Shown in pieces: positions 17,576 through 25,330 of a stretch of DNA of 64,000 nucleotides. The position numbers and the translations under genes were made by a program. Position 1 is the stretch's first letter; each line of letters opens with the position of its first letter. The notes under the pieces were generated by a model. The model saw only the letters and a program-made list of their open reading frames with translations, was not told the DNA's origin and searched no databases. Where the stretch lies: NCBI RefSeq assembly GCF_000733925.1, contig NZ_JPOO01000003.1:2294001-2358000 (forward strand), given 5' to 3'. Source of the stretch: Arenibacter algicola. GTDB lineage: Bacteria; Bacteroidota; Bacteroidia; Flavobacteriales; Flavobacteriaceae.

Positions 17576-17624
17576 CATAAATTTTGTTCAATTTTGTTTA
17601 AGTTATTTAAATAGGCACAGCGGT

Positions 17625-18062
17625 ATGAAACGCATATTGGGATTATTATTTTTATTTTTTTTATTGTCCTGCGACAAGAACTCCACCAATAGAAATCCGT
17701 ACCTACAGGAAATTAGCTTTAGGTTTGATCTTAATCTTAACCTACCCCTATACAGTTCATTGACCAACACAGGTAGCGCCGTATATGTGGGAAACGCCGC
17801 AGTAGGTACCCGAGGGGCATTTGTCATCAATACCGGATTTAATTCGTATATGGCCTGGGAAGCCAGTTGCCCCAACCATGCCCCCAACGACTGTTCCACA
17901 ATGTCATTAAATGGACAGCTGGTTACCTGCTCCTGTGAAGGTTATCAATACCATTTGTTTACAGGACAACTAATTGACAGGCCGGAGGACGGCAAGACTT
18001 ATCACGACCTACTTTTTTACCGCGCCACCTATAGCGGCAATTCCGTAATCATCTCCAATTAA
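17625..18062 (+). CDS. Rieske-like lipoprotein with altered cluster motif
   Basis: 145 residues with a lipoprotein signal (lipobox LLSC, Cys16). The body resembles the Rieske [2Fe-2S] fold: a first ligand motif SCPNHAP (Cys82, His85) and a second, LVTCSCEGYQYHL (Cys102, Cys104, His110). Classical Rieske proteins have CxH and CxxH; here the second motif has Glu where His is expected (C-S-C-E) and the first has one residue more. It therefore may not bind a normal cluster. Related short lipoproteins are common in flavobacteria. It is divergent from greA and convergent with the next oxidoreductase gene (6 bp apart). Function unknown. Confidence 0.72.
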   Translation: MKRILGLLFLFFLLSCDKNSTNRNPYLQEISFRFDLNLNLPLYSSLTNTGSAVYVGNAAVGTRGAFVINTGFNSYMAWEASCPNHAPNDCSTMSLNGQLVTCSCEGYQYHLFTGQLIDRPEDGKTYHDLLFYRATYSGNSVIISN

Positions 18063-18068
18063 CAACCC

Positions 18069-19058
18069 TTAGATCTGACCTAATATTTTGTCCATTATCC
18101 AGCTGGTATGCAATCCCGACTTCCCAGTTGAAGGATGCTCCCTGTTTTCCAATAAATGCGCCCGTATGTTTTCCACATGGAATTGTTGCACGTGCTTAGG
18201 ATGATCAATAAAGAGATTTTGAGTACCCTTATCATTGCTTAGGACGACATCCCCTTCATCAAACACGGGAAAGGATATTTTACCGGTACTGCCAATAATC
18301 TCCACATTATCCACCCTTTCATAAGTGCCAAAATTCCAACTGCCTTCGCCAGTAACTCCATTTTTGTATATCCAACAAGCAGCGATGGCATCTTTTGCGG
18401 TATATAATTTTTGCTGATTTGTACTTACCCCAAAGGCATTTTCAATATCCCCAAGATAAAACGAAAACAAGTCCAACCCATGGCTGGCCAAATCATCAAA
18501 ATAACCCCCAGGTGCCATTTCACCATCAGTCCTCCAATTGTATGTTTTGTCAAGATCTTCCGTACTTGGAGGTTTGGACAGATGCCAACGGATATGTCTT
18601 ACATCTCCAATCTCACCCTTATCCAGCCATTCCTTAATTTTTAAAAACCTTGGCAAGGAGCGCCTATAATACGCCACAAAAAGTGGCAATTTTCTTTCAC
18701 TAAAAACATTGTATATCTCCAAACTGTCCGCATAGCTTGGTGCCATGGGCTTCTCTACGCAGCAAGGCTTCCCGGCCTCTGCCACCATTAAGGCATAATG
18801 CTTATGGGTGTCCGGGGGTGTAGCAATGTACACCGCATCTACCTCTGGATCCCCGATCAAGTCCTCTGCTTTTGAGTAAAATTTTGGAACACCATGTCTT
18901 TTGGCATAGTCCTCCGCCTTTTCTTTATCCCTGCGCATAACGGCAATCAATTGAAAATCTTTGGTCTGTTGATAAGGTGGTCCGCTTTTTACCTCAGTAA
19001 CCGCTCCACAACCAATTATTCCCCATCGCATTGGTTTCGCGTAACTAGTATTGTTCAT
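18069..19058 (-). CDS. Gfo/Idh/MocA family oxidoreductase, cytoplasmic
   Basis: 329 residues without signal peptide. The N-terminal Rossmann domain has WGIIGCGAVTEV for NAD(P) binding and the family motif EKPMAPS with its catalytic Lys near residue 98; the C-terminal alpha/beta domain contains the GGYFDDLASHGLDLF segment with the substrate His. Such enzymes oxidise or reduce sugars and inositols. It stands alone on the minus strand, 456 bp from a plus-strand sugar-oxidation group that includes a second, exported member of the family. Confidence 0.92.
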   Translation of the reverse strand: MNNTSYAKPMRWGIIGCGAVTEVKSGPPYQQTKDFQLIAVMRRDKEKAEDYAKRHGVPKFYSKAEDLIGDPEVDAVYIATPPDTHKHYALMVAEAGKPCCVEKPMAPSYADSLEIYNVFSERKLPLFVAYYRRSLPRFLKIKEWLDKGEIGDVRHIRWHLSKPPSTEDLDKTYNWRTDGEMAPGGYFDDLASHGLDLFSFYLGDIENAFGVSTNQQKLYTAKDAIAACWIYKNGVTGEGSWNFGTYERVDNVEIIGSTGKISFPVFDEGDVVLSNDKGTQNLFIDHPKHVQQFHVENIRAHLLENREHPSTGKSGLHTSWIMDKILGQI

Positions 19059-19514
19059 TATTTAGAATTTTCAGGTTTTTGGTTATCTACATGCATCACA
19101 AAAATAAGGGTTAAAATATGAATAAATCGACCCAAATTCCCTGATTCATCATAAATATGTAAAGAATGTTCCAATATTATGAAAGATAAAATAATAAAGG
19201 ACAATCTTCCAATTGAATCTATAAGAATACCGGCTAAAATATCTGGCAAGAAAGACAACATATAGCATTTTTAATTAACCGGCCATAATCAACTTCACAA
19301 TTCTTAACTCTACTTAATGGTATTTTACCAATACTTAGGGTTGCTCTAAATTTTGGCAGATAAAATTGGAAAAAGACATAGTTTTTAAATAGATTTATAA
19401 AAAAACGGGGTAACATTAAGAATACTTCAATGTACTTCTTAATAATTTAAGAACTGTTTTGTTAATCATAGACCAAATTCCAATTTATAATATCACCCTT
19501 AAAACCTTAATAAA
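19059..19514. other. Intergenic region, AT-rich
   Basis: 456 bp between divergent genes. I see no convincing gene, repeat or strong hairpin. It should hold the promoters of the oxidoreductase to the left and of the DUF1080 group to the right, but no clear TAnnTTTG box was found. Confidence 0.5.
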
Positions 19515-20111
19515 ATGAAAGCCAAAATAATTTGTACGTTTCTGATAGTGAATTTTATTACGTTAAACATGTTTGCACAAGATCCCGTACTTAAAAGTGC
19601 TTTTAACGGAAAAAATCTGAAAGGGTGGGTTGTTCCTGAAAACAACATATGGTGGTCCGTGGAAAACGGAATATTACGAGCCAAAAGTGGTCCCGATAAA
19701 AAGGGATCTATTCTATGGACCGACAAGGAATATACCGATTTTGTAATAGAAACCGACTTCAGATATGATGAAGGAACGGTAGATACAGGGATTTTCCTCA
19801 GAAACGACAAGGAACAGATACAAATGGGGATTTCGGGCTCCTTAAAGCGTGATATGACCGGCTCTCCCTATATTGTAGGAAAAAAATATCCCGTAGAAGC
19901 CCAAAACGTCAAGGAAATTCTAAAGCCCAACGACTGGAATACCATAAAAGTGATAGCTATTGCAGGGTATTATGAAGTTTGGCTCAACAACAAGCATGTC
20001 ATGAGCTACACCTCCGACAGTTATGTTAAATCTGGACCCATAGGGTTGCAACTACATCCAAACACCGAAATGACCGCCAGCTTCCGTAACATAAAGATTG
20101 GAAAAATGTAA
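19515..20111 (+). CDS. DUF1080 protein (3-keto-glycoside hydrolase-like)
   Basis: 198 residues: Sec signal peptide (cleavage after NMFAQ), then one DUF1080 (3-keto-disaccharide hydrolase) domain with a concanavalin-like beta sandwich. Typical segments are SAFNGKNLKGWVVPENNIWW, the strand FVIETDFRYDEG and TVDTGIFLRND. Some DUF1080 proteins cleave 3-keto glycosides made by Gfo/Idh/MocA enzymes, and such an enzyme is two genes downstream in this same-strand group. It is therefore a likely periplasmic partner in a keto-sugar route. Confidence 0.88.
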   Translation: MKAKIICTFLIVNFITLNMFAQDPVLKSAFNGKNLKGWVVPENNIWWSVENGILRAKSGPDKKGSILWTDKEYTDFVIETDFRYDEGTVDTGIFLRNDKEQIQMGISGSLKRDMTGSPYIVGKKYPVEAQNVKEILKPNDWNTIKVIAIAGYYEVWLNNKHVMSYTSDSYVKSGPIGLQLHPNTEMTASFRNIKIGKM

Positions 20112-20165
20112 TTGAATTATTAGCTCTAGGAACAAATTAATCTAATCAAATATCGACCAACAAGA

Positions 20166-21260
20166 ATGAACACAAGAACATTACTTCTTAAATCTGGTTT
20201 AAGCAGTGTTTTAGCCCTCTTATTTATGGTGTCCTGTAAACAGGCCAAGTCTGATAAAACGGCCGGGGCCAACATTCAACCCAAGGCAGAAAAAAGGATA
20301 AAACTGGTCCGCAACGACCAAGAAAAAAAGGTGGATGTATTTATAGATGACAATCTATTTACCTCCTACATCTACCCTACCAACATTAAAAAACCCGTGC
20401 TATATCCTTTGGTCACCCCAAAGGGCACCAAGATTACCAGAAAATATCCCTTAGAGCCGTCTGTGGGCGAAAGAGTGGACCATCCGCATCACGTAGGGGT
20501 CTGGTTTAATTACGGCGATGTTAACGGATTGGATTTTTGGAACAATTCAGATTCCATTAAAGTAGAAAAGAGAGGAAGTTACGGTACTATTCTTCACAAG
20601 GAAATACTGGGCATGGAAGACGGCAATGAGGAAGCAAGCCTAAAGGTTTCCATGGATTGGGTTTCCAACGAAGGAAAAGTATTGCTTAAAGAAAACACCA
20701 CTTTTATTTTTAGAGGTGATCACGATGAATATTCCATAGATCGCATCACCAGGCTTTCTGCCCCCAACGAAAAAGTAATTTTCAAGGACAATAAGGAAGG
20801 GGTCCTCGGCATTCGGGTTACACGCGAATTGGAACATCCCTCCGACAAGCCCGATATTTTTACCGATTCCAATGGAATCCCTACCGGTGTCCCTGTACTA
20901 AACAATGAAGGTGTTAATGGAAATTACATTAATAGTGAAAATATTGAAGGGAACGACTGTTGGGGAAAAAGATCGAATTGGGTAAATTTAAGATCCAACA
21001 TTGGTGATGAAAAAATTTCCCTTGCCATCTTGGACCATACTTCCAATGCCGGCTATCCTACCTATTGGCACACCCGCGGCTATGGCCTTTTTGCCGCCAA
21101 TCCCCTAGGACAGGAAGTCTTTAGCGATGGAAAGGAAGCCTTAAACCTAAGCCTGGACCAAGGTGAGGAAGTTACCTTTAGACATAGAATTATAGTAGCT
21201 AGTAAGAATTTGGAAAAGGCCGAGCTTGATGCGGAATTTGACAAATTTTCAGCACAATAA
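20166..21260 (+). CDS. DUF6807/PmoA-like family lipoprotein
   Basis: 364 residues with a lipoprotein signal (lipobox MVSC, Cys about 23). The body is one DUF6807 domain, often labelled PmoA family although unrelated to methane oxidation: markers are RVDHPHHVGVWFNYGDVNGLDFW (a His-rich stretch that may bind metal) and the C-terminal YPTYWHTRGYGLFAANPLG. Genes of this family often sit with DUF1080 and Gfo/Idh genes in carbohydrate loci of Bacteroidota, as here. Enzymatic role unknown; sugar-related is inferred from its neighbours. Confidence 0.87.
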   Translation: MNTRTLLLKSGLSSVLALLFMVSCKQAKSDKTAGANIQPKAEKRIKLVRNDQEKKVDVFIDDNLFTSYIYPTNIKKPVLYPLVTPKGTKITRKYPLEPSVGERVDHPHHVGVWFNYGDVNGLDFWNNSDSIKVEKRGSYGTILHKEILGMEDGNEEASLKVSMDWVSNEGKVLLKENTTFIFRGDHDEYSIDRITRLSAPNEKVIFKDNKEGVLGIRVTRELEHPSDKPDIFTDSNGIPTGVPVLNNEGVNGNYINSENIEGNDCWGKRSNWVNLRSNIGDEKISLAILDHTSNAGYPTYWHTRGYGLFAANPLGQEVFSDGKEALNLSLDQGEEVTFRHRIIVASKNLEKAELDAEFDKFSAQ

Positions 21261-21316
21261 ATTGCTGCACGTCTTATCAAAAAAATAATCATCAATACCA
21301 TTAATAAAACTTAAAT

Positions 21317-22693
21317 ATGGACAACAGAAGAGACTTTATTAAAAAAACTACCCTTGCCAGTACAGGCGTTGTTGTGGGGGCATCTGCCTTTTCCGCAAAA
21401 TCTTACGGGAACATTATGGGTGCCAACGACCGTGTGGTCCTAGGGTCTATTGGTGTCAGGGGTCGTGGAAGTAATTTGTTGGAAAATTTTTCCGAGATGT
21501 ACAATGATGGAGTACATATTAAAACCGTTTGTGATGTTGACTCTGCCGTTTTGGGCGACAATGTAAAAATGGCTGCCAAAAACCAAAAAGGCAACAAACC
21601 AGGTACGGAGGAAGATATGCGCCGTGTATTTGAGGACAAGGAAATAGACGCTGTAGTCGTGGCTGTTCCAAATCATTGGCATGCACTGGCCACCATCTGG
21701 GCCTGTCAGGCCGGAAAACATGTATATGTTGAAAAACCTAGTTCCCATAATGTATGGGAGGGAAGAAAAATGGTAGAGGCCGCACGAAAATACAATCGGG
21801 TAGTCCAGGTAGGATTCCAAAACAGATCCATAAGCAATGTTATGCAGGCTATGGATTTCTTACATCGTGGTGGTATTGGGGAAGTATTTTTATCCCGAGG
21901 CACATGTTTTAAACCCAGGGATTCTTTTGGAATTACCCCAGATAGTGTATCACCTTCAACCTTGAACTACGATCTTTGGCTGGGCCCGGCCACCTATAGG
22001 CCTTATAATGAAAAAAAGGGACACTATAATTGGCACTGGCACTGGGATACCGGCAATGGCGACACAGGCAACCAAGGGCCACACCAATTTGATATTGCCC
22101 GATGGGGCCTGAATAAAAAAATACATCCGGTAAAGGTTCAGTCTATGGGAGGTATTTTTGGATTTACACCACAGGAATGTTCGCAGGAAACACCAAACAC
22201 CCAAACTTCCGTATTTGAGTATGGGGACGGAAAAATATTGGAATTTGAAACTAGGGGCAGATACACCAATCATGAGGCCAATTTAGGAGTTAAAATTGGT
22301 AATATGTTTTACGGAACGGAAGGGTGGATGGAAGTAAACGGATCTACCTGGAAAGCATACAAAGGCAAGGAGACCGAACCTTTTGCAGGTTCTGAAATGG
22401 CCGGAAGTGCTGCCGTTGGTGGTGACACCTCCTTTTTGACCGCCCCCGATAGCAAGGGACATTATGGCAATTTTATAGACGGGGTACGCTCAGGAAACCA
22501 TCATGATTTAAATTGCGATATAGAGACAGGGCATATGTCCACTGTGCTGCCATTGATAGCAAATATTGCCCTGAGGGTCGGGGAAACCTTAAAATTTAAT
22601 GGGGAGTTCGAGAAATTTATAAACAATGAAGAAGCCGATCTTATGCTTACCAGAAAGTATAGATATCCCTATATAGTGCCGGAAAATGTATAA
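21317..22693 (+). CDS. Exported Gfo/Idh/MocA family oxidoreductase
   Basis: 458 residues. The N-terminus MDNRRDFIKKTTLAS has the RRxFxK pattern of a twin-arginine signal, so the enzyme is probably exported folded with its cofactor. The Rossmann motif is GSIGVRGRGSNLL, the family Lys is in YVEKPSSHN near residue 140, and the substrate-binding half has HWHWDTGNGDTGNQGPHQ, which is typical of this exported, dehydrogenase-like subgroup (about 430-460 residues). It completes a DUF1080-DUF6807-oxidoreductase group and may oxidise a sugar at C3 in the periplasm. A bidirectional terminator follows. Confidence 0.93.
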   Translation: MDNRRDFIKKTTLASTGVVVGASAFSAKSYGNIMGANDRVVLGSIGVRGRGSNLLENFSEMYNDGVHIKTVCDVDSAVLGDNVKMAAKNQKGNKPGTEEDMRRVFEDKEIDAVVVAVPNHWHALATIWACQAGKHVYVEKPSSHNVWEGRKMVEAARKYNRVVQVGFQNRSISNVMQAMDFLHRGGIGEVFLSRGTCFKPRDSFGITPDSVSPSTLNYDLWLGPATYRPYNEKKGHYNWHWHWDTGNGDTGNQGPHQFDIARWGLNKKIHPVKVQSMGGIFGFTPQECSQETPNTQTSVFEYGDGKILEFETRGRYTNHEANLGVKIGNMFYGTEGWMEVNGSTWKAYKGKETEPFAGSEMAGSAAVGGDTSFLTAPDSKGHYGNFIDGVRSGNHHDLNCDIETGHMSTVLPLIANIALRVGETLKFNGEFEKFINNEEADLMLTRKYRYPYIVPENV

Positions 22694-22770
22694 TAGTCAC
22701 GAACTTCTTTTATAGAAATAAATCCTATTTAATTTAATAATACTATTCTTGGGCGTATTATTAAAAATGA

Positions 22771-22813
22771 AAAAACCACGATGTTGGTACAATTGTACTA
22801 ACATCGGGGTTTT
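22771..22813. terminator. Bidirectional terminator
   Basis: Long hairpin CGATGTTGGTAC (about 22779-22790) against GTACTAACATCG with a short AATT loop and one mismatch, extended by AAAACC/GGGTTTT pairs. It serves the plus-strand oxidoreductase gene (stop 22693) and the minus-strand TonB receptor gene (stop 22843), with T-runs on both sides. Confidence 0.85.
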
Positions 22814-22842
22814 AAGTTTCCGAATAAAGCGGTATACCTCCC

Positions 22843-25014
22843 TTAAAAACTTATGGATGCCCCTAAGAGAAAATTAATCCCTGCCTGTGGGTAATAACCG
22901 GCTCCTTCATAGGTCGTAATGGTATCGGGCACTGAATAATCGTCATCAAAAGTATAAAAGTATCCATTGGACACAAATAAGGAATCGAAGATATTATTGA
23001 CCAGTCCAGATAAAACGATGCTCTTAAAAAACCCGTTGGTAGTGATCTCATACTGTACATTAAAATCGGTTTGCGAATACGAATCCAACTTGGAACCTTC
23101 GGAATCTATATTACCCATATATTGCTCTCCAACAAACTTGGTCAACACGCTAAATTGAACATTTTCCTTAGGCTGATAGGTTAAAACGTTTCCTACAATA
23201 ATATCTGGCGAAAAGGAAATACGGGTATCCCCAAGTTCTTCTAGTTCTCCATCCCGCTGAAACACAAAATCCCTGTTTCTGTTTCTGCTCAATGCCACAT
23301 TGGGCCGTATTTTAAATTGATTCCCCAAAGCTATGGTGGCATCCACTTCCAAACCTAAACGGTAACTGTCCCCAACATTGGCTCGTAAAGGGGCTCCAAC
23401 ATCATTTAATTCGCCAGTGAGCACCAATTGATCCTTATAACCCATAAAGTAAACATTGGTATTCAATTGCACATCTGGGGAAATATAGCGCCATCCCAAC
23501 TCATAATCGTTCAATTTCTCCGGCTTTGGGCTACCACTTTCATAGTCATTTCTATTAGGCTCACGATTGGCCCTGGCATAAGAGAGATAAAAATTATTGT
23601 TCATGTTTAGATCGTAGGTAATCCCAACCTTTGGGTTGAAAAAATTAAAGGTATCATCTACGATTCCTGTGTCTTCCCCATTGGCTGTATAGCCTATGGT
23701 CCTATACTGTAAATCCCCATAAGCACTCCATTGGTCGCTAAATTTATAATTCGCCTTGGCAAAAAGATTTAGATCCGTTTTAGTGGAACTATCATCATAA
23801 TATCTGTCTTCATAATCCTTATTGTTGGAAAAACGGGCCCAAATAATTTCCCCAAAATGGCTTCCTTCATATTTGTTCCAACCTCCTCCAAGAATTAAAT
23901 TCAAACTCTCTTGGTCATAATTGACAGAAAAAGTGGTACCGTAAAAATCATTGTCCAGCCAACGCCTTCTTATTAGATCGGTCTTATCCACTTCTTCCCC
24001 ATCAACCATTATAGGCTCAATTCCATAGGTGCTAAAGTCATCGTTTTCCTTGTACTGTTCAAAAAAACCTCTTCCCTTGGTAAAATGAAATGCCAGATTG
24101 GTATTCCAATTATCCGCAATTTGTTCATTCCAATGCAATTGAAAATGATTTTGCCTATAATTATCCTCTTCGTGGTCGTAGAATTGGGTATTTCCATTTT
24201 CATCGGTATAGATTCCCGCAGAATTAAAGGTTCTGTCAGACTCCAATGTTTCTGCATCTATCCCGTTCCAAGCCTGATAGGTAATTTCATGTCCCCCGAA
24301 CAACAATGCCTTTACCAAAGTATTGTCATCCACATAGGACCCTTGCAGAAAGTAGGAATCCAATTCGGAAGAAGCCCTATCAATATAACCGTCCGAGGTT
24401 ATTCTGGACAAACGTCCTGCAATTTCAACATGATCGTTCAAAAGACCGGTGCTAAACTTCAAATTGTTCCTGAGTGTTCCAAAGCTGCCTATAGAAGACG
24501 AAATTTGACCAAAGGCCTCGTCGGAAACGGCATCGGTCAACAAATTTAAACTGGCTCCAAAGGCTCCTGATCCGTTTGTTGATGTTCCTACCCCACGCTG
24601 CAATTGCAAACTTTCTGTGGAAGAGGCAAAATCGGGCATGTTTACCCAAAACGAACCGTGTGATTCCGCATCGTTGTAGGGAATCCCATTAATGGTAACA
24701 TTTACCCGTGTACCATCACTACCACGGACTCGGATTCCTGTGTAGCCTATACCGGCCCCGGCATCGGAAGTGGTAACCACTGCTGGCAGAAAATTCATAA
24801 GGATAGGAATATCCTGCCCTAAATTTCTAGGTTTGATCTGGTCTTTGGTCAGGTTGGTGAAAGTTACCGGAGATTGTTTGGTAACCCGAACAGCGGATAC
24901 CAATACCTCATCCAAGGCAATTTCTTTTCCTTCCAAAGAATCTTTGGGTTTCTCTTGGCCAATCGCCAAAAGCGTAGTCGCTACGATAGCGACAGTTGTG
25001 AACATAGTTTTCAT
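22843..25014 (-). CDS. TonB-dependent receptor, predicted thiamin uptake
   Basis: 723 residues: signal peptide (cleaved near AIGQ), plug domain (about 50-165; GAGIGYTGIRVRGSDGTRVN and SHGSFWVNMPDF) and a 22-stranded barrel ending in LGASISF with a terminal Phe. No SusD partner or N-terminal carboxypeptidase-like domain, so it belongs to the iron-siderophore/vitamin type. The key clue is upstream: a TPP riboswitch lies 124 bp before the start on the same strand. TPP-controlled TonB receptors are known in this phylum as thiamin(-precursor) transporters. The gene is monocistronic; inner-membrane partners are not adjacent. Confidence 0.93.
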   Translation of the reverse strand: MKTMFTTVAIVATTLLAIGQEKPKDSLEGKEIALDEVLVSAVRVTKQSPVTFTNLTKDQIKPRNLGQDIPILMNFLPAVVTTSDAGAGIGYTGIRVRGSDGTRVNVTINGIPYNDAESHGSFWVNMPDFASSTESLQLQRGVGTSTNGSGAFGASLNLLTDAVSDEAFGQISSSIGSFGTLRNNLKFSTGLLNDHVEIAGRLSRITSDGYIDRASSELDSYFLQGSYVDDNTLVKALLFGGHEITYQAWNGIDAETLESDRTFNSAGIYTDENGNTQFYDHEEDNYRQNHFQLHWNEQIADNWNTNLAFHFTKGRGFFEQYKENDDFSTYGIEPIMVDGEEVDKTDLIRRRWLDNDFYGTTFSVNYDQESLNLILGGGWNKYEGSHFGEIIWARFSNNKDYEDRYYDDSSTKTDLNLFAKANYKFSDQWSAYGDLQYRTIGYTANGEDTGIVDDTFNFFNPKVGITYDLNMNNNFYLSYARANREPNRNDYESGSPKPEKLNDYELGWRYISPDVQLNTNVYFMGYKDQLVLTGELNDVGAPLRANVGDSYRLGLEVDATIALGNQFKIRPNVALSRNRNRDFVFQRDGELEELGDTRISFSPDIIVGNVLTYQPKENVQFSVLTKFVGEQYMGNIDSEGSKLDSYSQTDFNVQYEITTNGFFKSIVLSGLVNNIFDSLFVSNGYFYTFDDDYSVPDTITTYEGAGYYPQAGINFLLGASISF

Positions 25015-25137
25015 CCGTAATACATTTGTTACGAATAAAAGGGGCTATTATTCTTGTTAAAAATTGATTTTTGTTTTTTTCCGATTACAAAATTGTATCG
25101 AAAATAAAACGTTGGAAATTCCAAAACGCGATTTTCG

Positions 25138-25213
25138 CATCCCTTGGCAGCATTACCTGCCCAGGTTCCTTGGGTATAATCTCAGCCTGACCTAACAAGC
25201 ACCCCTTTGAGAC
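25138..25213 (-). promoter_or_regulatory. TPP riboswitch (THI element)
   Basis: Read on the minus strand the segment contains, in order, AAAGGGGTGC, GGCTGAGATTATACCC, GGAACCTGGGCAGGTAATG and CTGCCAAGGGATG. These are the conserved THI-box pieces (GGGGTGC, CTGAGA, ACCC, GAACCTG, TAAT and the closing AGGGA). It starts just after a TAnnTTTG promoter box and lies in the leader of the TonB receptor gene. TPP binding is expected to lower expression of the receptor. Confidence 0.95.
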
Positions 25214-25218
25214 GGGCG

Positions 25219-25226
25219 CAAATTTA
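25219..25226 (-). promoter_or_regulatory. Promoter -7 box of the thiamin receptor gene
   Basis: TAAATTTG on the minus strand matches the Bacteroidota -7 consensus TAnnTTTG. It ends about six bases before the first conserved base of the riboswitch, so the transcript would start right at the aptamer. The -33 box is weak. Confidence 0.6.
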
Positions 25227-25330
25227 CATACGACCATTCTAATATCATAATAAAAAGCAATAAATAATTAACTATAATTTATAGACCAATGGGACTTGAA
25301 ATACGTAAATTAGAATAAGGGCCGCAAAAA

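Noticed and set aside
19058..19261. A 67-codon minus-strand frame upstream of the cytoplasmic oxidoreductase
   Set aside because: Hydrophobic, abuts the oxidoreductase start and lies in the AT-rich promoter region; no family features.
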